From Komagataeibacter medellinensis NBRC 3288 (lineage in GTDB: Bacteria; Pseudomonadota; Alphaproteobacteria; Acetobacterales; Acetobacteraceae), in assembly GCF_000182745.2 (NCBI RefSeq), contig NC_016027.1:3072819-3136818 (forward strand): 64,000 nt of DNA. Reading direction: 5' to 3'. A program made the position numbers and the translations under genes. The notes under the pieces were generated by a model, which made no database searches, was not told the origin of the DNA, and saw only the letters and a program-made list of their open reading frames with translations. Position 1 is the stretch's first letter. Each line of letters starts with the position of its first letter. This document shows, piece after piece, positions 61,686-64,000 of the stretch.

Positions 61686-62482
61686 CAGATCTTCCAGCCG
61701 GAGTGGATTGCGGCAATCCCGCCAGAGAGGTTCTGGTAGGAAACGCGCTCAAGTCCCGCCTCGCGCATCATGTCGGCCAGGGTTTCCTGATCGGGGAACA
61801 TGCGGATGCTTTCGGCCAGGTACTGGTAGCTTTCGCGGTCTCCCGCAATGGCTGCCCCCATGCGCGGCAGCACATGGAACGACCATGCATCGTACACCGG
61901 CGCAAAGGCCGCGACCTGCACGCGTGAGAACTCAAGACACAGGAATCGCCCGCCGGGGCGCAGGATGCGCCGTGCCTCACGCAGCACCTGCAGCTTGTCG
62001 GTGCAGTTGCGCAGGCCAAATGCAATGGAGACGCGGTCCACCGAATTGTCAGCCAGTGGAATGGCCTCGGCATCGACGGCAAGGAAGTTGAGGCCGGATA
62101 CAAGCCCGCGCTCCAGCGCGCGGTTGCGGCCCACGCTCAGCATGCTGACATTGATGTCGGACAGGATGGCAGGCCCGCCGCCGCCGCGCAGCCAGCCGAA
62201 CGAGATGTCGCCCGTCCCGCCCGCCAGGTCGAGCAGCGACAGGTCCGGGTGGGGTGCGAGTTCATTGACGAATATCTTCTTCCACGCGCGGTGGATCCCC
62301 AGCGACATCACATCATTCATGATGTCGTATTTGGAGGCCACGCTGTCAAAGACTTCGCGCACCATGGATTTCTTTTCGCGCAATGGCACATCGCGGAAGC
62401 CGAAATCGGTTGTATCCGCGTGGCGGTCACCGGGACGGCCTGCGGAAGGGGAGGGATGGTAGGGCTGGCTATTGTCGGTCAT
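61685..62482 (-). CDS. ubiE: ubiquinone/menaquinone C-methyltransferase
   Basis: Methylates the ring carbon in ubiquinone synthesis, 265 residues. It has VFDSVASKYDIMNDVMSLGI, HRAWKKIFV, the SAM-binding LLDLAGGTGDISF, ADNSVDRVSIAFGLRNCTD, GRFLCLEFSRVQ and YQYLAESIRMFPDQETLADM. It is the first gene of the minus-strand run ubiE-coaBC-dut-permease-ATPase and is divergent from mutM with only 29 bases between the starts, so their promoters must overlap the coding sequence of the other. Confidence 0.95.
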   Translation of the reverse strand: MTDNSQPYHPSPSAGRPGDRHADTTDFGFRDVPLREKKSMVREVFDSVASKYDIMNDVMSLGIHRAWKKIFVNELAPHPDLSLLDLAGGTGDISFGWLRGGGGPAILSDINVSMLSVGRNRALERGLVSGLNFLAVDAEAIPLADNSVDRVSIAFGLRNCTDKLQVLREARRILRPGGRFLCLEFSRVQVAAFAPVYDAWSFHVLPRMGAAIAGDRESYQYLAESIRMFPDQETLADMMREAGLERVSYQNLSGGIAAIHSGWKI

Positions 62483-62511
62483 GATGCACAGGTATAACCC
62501 CAGATGAGGCC

Positions 62512-63384
62512 ATGCCGGAACTCCCTGAAGTCGAAACTGTGATGCGCGGGATGCGAGTGCATCTTGAAGGTCACACTATTTCCCGCGCCAGCACGCACCA
62601 TACCGGGCTGCGCTGGCCGTTTCCCCCCGGTCTGGCTGCAAGCCTTGCGGGCCGCCGCGTGGATGGATTCGCCCGGCGGGGGAAATACATCCTCATCACC
62701 CTTTCGGGCGGCATGGTCCTGGTCATGCATCTGGGCATGTCGGGACGGGTGCTGCTTTCGACACCTGTGGAAGCGATGCCACCCGCCCTTCACGAACATC
62801 TGGTGATCGAGACGGCCGAGGGCGCACGCTGCGGACTGGTTGACCCCCGCCGGTTCGGTATGGTCGATCTTGTAACGGCAGGTGCTGTGGAAAGTCACCG
62901 CCTGCTGGCGGGCATGGGCCCTGAACCGCTGGGTAACCGTTTTGATGGCGCATGGCTTGCCGCGCGCGGCAAGGGGCGGCGCAGCAGCATCAAGGCGCTC
63001 CTGCTCGACCAGCGCGTGGTGGCGGGCCTGGGCAATATATATGTGTCTGAGGCGCTGTTCCGCGCGCGCATTCATCCCGCGCGCGCCGCAGGCGCGGTGA
63101 GCGGGGCGGAATATGCCCGCCTTGCCACCGAAATCCGCACCGTGCTGGAGGAGGCGATCGCCGCTGGCGGCTCAAGCCTGCGTGATTATGTGCAACCCGA
63201 CGGGGAATTAGGCTATTTCCAGCATGCGTGGCGCGTATATGGGCGCGAGGGGCAGGGCTGCCCAGACTGCCCCGGCCCGCCCGCGTGTGGCGGGGTGGTG
63301 CGCATCACCCAGTCCGGGCGCTCGACTTTCTTTTGCCCCCGTCAGCAGGAGATGAAAAACGCTCGGGATGAAGACTTGTCTTGA
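62512..63384 (+). CDS. mutM: formamidopyrimidine-DNA glycosylase
   Basis: Base-excision repair enzyme that removes 8-oxoguanine and formamidopyrimidines, 290 residues. The N-terminus [14 protein letters not shown] gives the Schiff-base Pro2 and the catalytic Glu3; [10 protein letters not shown] contains the beta-hairpin Lys; [11 protein letters not shown], the helix-two-turn-helix [20 protein letters not shown] and [14 protein letters not shown] are normal. The zinc finger is atypical: Cys250, Cys253 and Cys275 are present, but the expected fourth ligand is Gln278 (CPRQQ). An extra Cys259 lies in an inserted PPAC segment and may replace it. Confidence 0.94.
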   Translation: MPELPEVETVMRGMRVHLEGHTISRASTHHTGLRWPFPPGLAASLAGRRVDGFARRGKYILITLSGGMVLVMHLGMSGRVLLSTPVEAMPPALHEHLVIETAEGARCGLVDPRRFGMVDLVTAGAVESHRLLAGMGPEPLGNRFDGAWLAARGKGRRSSIKALLLDQRVVAGLGNIYVSEALFRARIHPARAAGAVSGAEYARLATEIRTVLEEAIAAGGSSLRDYVQPDGELGYFQHAWRVYGREGQGCPDCPGPPACGGVVRITQSGRSTFFCPRQQEMKNARDEDLS

Positions 63385-63490
63385 CGAACAGGCCTTGGGT
63401 GGACTAGACCGCCTGCCTGATATGGGGATGTCCGCAACGATCGGGTGGCGGACCGCCGTAAACCTGATTTATGCAGATGAACTGAGAGCA

Positions 63491-63760
63491 ATGGCCAATA
63501 CAGCATCAGCGCGCAAGCGCATCCGTCAGAACGAAGTCCGTAACGCCCGTAACACGGCGCGCATGTCCCGCGTCCGCACTTTCGTCAAGAAGGTTGAGAC
63601 CGCCATCCTGGCCGGCAAGAAGGACGAGGCCGTTGTCGCCCTGCGTGAGGCACAGCCGGAACTGCAGCGTGCCGTTGGTAAGGGCGTGATGCATGCCAAC
63701 ACGGTTGCACGTCGTATTTCCCGTCTGTCCGCACGTATCAAGTCGCTTGCTGCTGCGTAA
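63491..63760 (+). CDS. rpsT: 30S ribosomal protein S20
   Basis: Small-subunit protein binding 16S rRNA, 89 residues from the ATG at 63491. The start [20 protein letters not shown] and the helical, Lys/Arg/Ala-rich body ([37 protein letters not shown]) are typical. It follows mutM by 106 bases and is followed by a strong terminator. In alphaproteobacteria rpsT is often immediately upstream of dnaA. Confidence 0.96.
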   Translation: MANTASARKRIRQNEVRNARNTARMSRVRTFVKKVETAILAGKKDEAVVALREAQPELQRAVGKGVMHANTVARRISRLSARIKSLAAA

Positions 63761-63807
63761 TAAGCGGCGGTTTTCTTTCATCTGAAAGAATTACTGCCAG
63801 TAACAAG

Positions 63808-63855
63808 AAGGGTCGTATGTCACCATTATTGGTGAATGCGACCCTTTTTGTTTTG
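63808..63855 (+). terminator. rho-independent terminator of rpsT
   Basis: The arm AAGGGTCG (63808-63815) pairs with CGACCCTT (ending 63846), with an inner CACC/GGTG pairing around ATTATT, followed by TTTTTGTTTTGTTTTC. A smaller hairpin (TTCTTTCA-TC-TGAAAGAA, 63773-63790) precedes it. Confidence 0.88.
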
Positions 63856-63934
63856 TTTTCTGTCAGGTGTGATCAGGTTTTGGTGGGGTATGGGCAGATT
63901 CCCGTTGCTTCGCGCCTGCCCCTGTTCTAGTTTG

Positions 63935-63943
63935 TGTGGATAA
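63935..63943 (-). promoter_or_regulatory. perfect DnaA box in the probable dnaA upstream region
   Basis: TGTGGATAA, the exact complement of the consensus TTATCCACA, lies 175 bases past rpsT. The last 145 bases of the window (63856-64000) hold no gene. With rpsT upstream, this is probably the 5' region of dnaA, where DnaA often controls its own gene. dnaA itself is not in the window, so an origin cannot be claimed. Confidence 0.6.
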
Positions 63944-64000
63944 CTCCAGCGTCATCGTTGATCCTGCCCTTTCGGGCCGGGTCGGGTTGTAGGTCGTGCC

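Noticed and set aside
1..64000. CRISPR arrays or toxin-antitoxin and restriction systems
   Set aside because: No regularly spaced direct repeats and no recognisable defence genes; the only spaced repeats are the hairpin elements and operators listed.

Overview
The window looks like chromosomal DNA of an acetic acid bacterium, most likely Komagataeibacter (formerly Acetobacter/Gluconacetobacter xylinus). It is GC-rich. It carries a complete acetan-type exopolysaccharide locus related to the xanthan gum genes, and it ends at a ubiE / mutM / rpsT block followed by a perfect DnaA box. That end arrangement is typical of the region just upstream of dnaA in alphaproteobacteria. The genus call is an inference from gene content, not from a database search.

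Left part (1-10 kb): the 3' end of msrP with msrQ (periplasmic methionine sulfoxide repair); an AcoR-like regulator without an AAA+ domain, divergent from acoABC (acetoin cleavage); then a sugar block of xylulokinase, a periplasmic royal-jelly/yellow-family protein and a sugar-porter MFS protein. A flavin oxidoreductase split by a poly-G frameshift follows (10.0-11.4 kb), with a DegT-type aminotransferase beside it.

Exopolysaccharide region (about 11.5-40 kb): rfbD and rfbC lie at the left edge and rfbB and rfbA at the right edge. Between them are a GH5 glucanase, a GumE-like polymerase, two acyltransferases, a GumK-like glucuronosyltransferase, three further glycosyltransferases, ugd, manC, the priming glucose-phosphate transferase, a GumM-like transferase, a GumC/Wzc-like protein with a tyrosine-kinase domain, the mannosyltransferase aceA, a Wzx flippase, an outer-membrane beta-barrel protein and a GumB-like export lipoprotein. 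The transferases and sugar-nucleotide enzymes add up to the seven sugars of acetan (three Glc-type additions beyond the priming Glc, plus Man, GlcA and Rha).

Middle (40-48 kb): a short-chain dehydrogenase, an unrecognised protein divergent from dps with a Fur-like box between them, and a five-gene run on the minus strand: a MocR regulator, a small monooxygenase, an MFS transporter, a UPF0261/Tm-1-like protein and a TIM-barrel 'PEP hydrolase-like' protein. The last two correspond to the two halves of the tomato Tm-1 protein. This is the best candidate here for an uncharacterised pathway.

Right part (48-64 kb): a decayed GH20 gene, an NCS1 permease, an IS5-family transposase remnant, tRNA-Cys, then core genes pcm, a tolC-family gene, valS and msrA. 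A minus-strand run follows (ubiE, coaBC, dut and a two-gene ABC transporter without a binding protein), then mutM and rpsT on the plus strand. A dispersed two-hairpin repeat occurs three times, each time between convergent genes.
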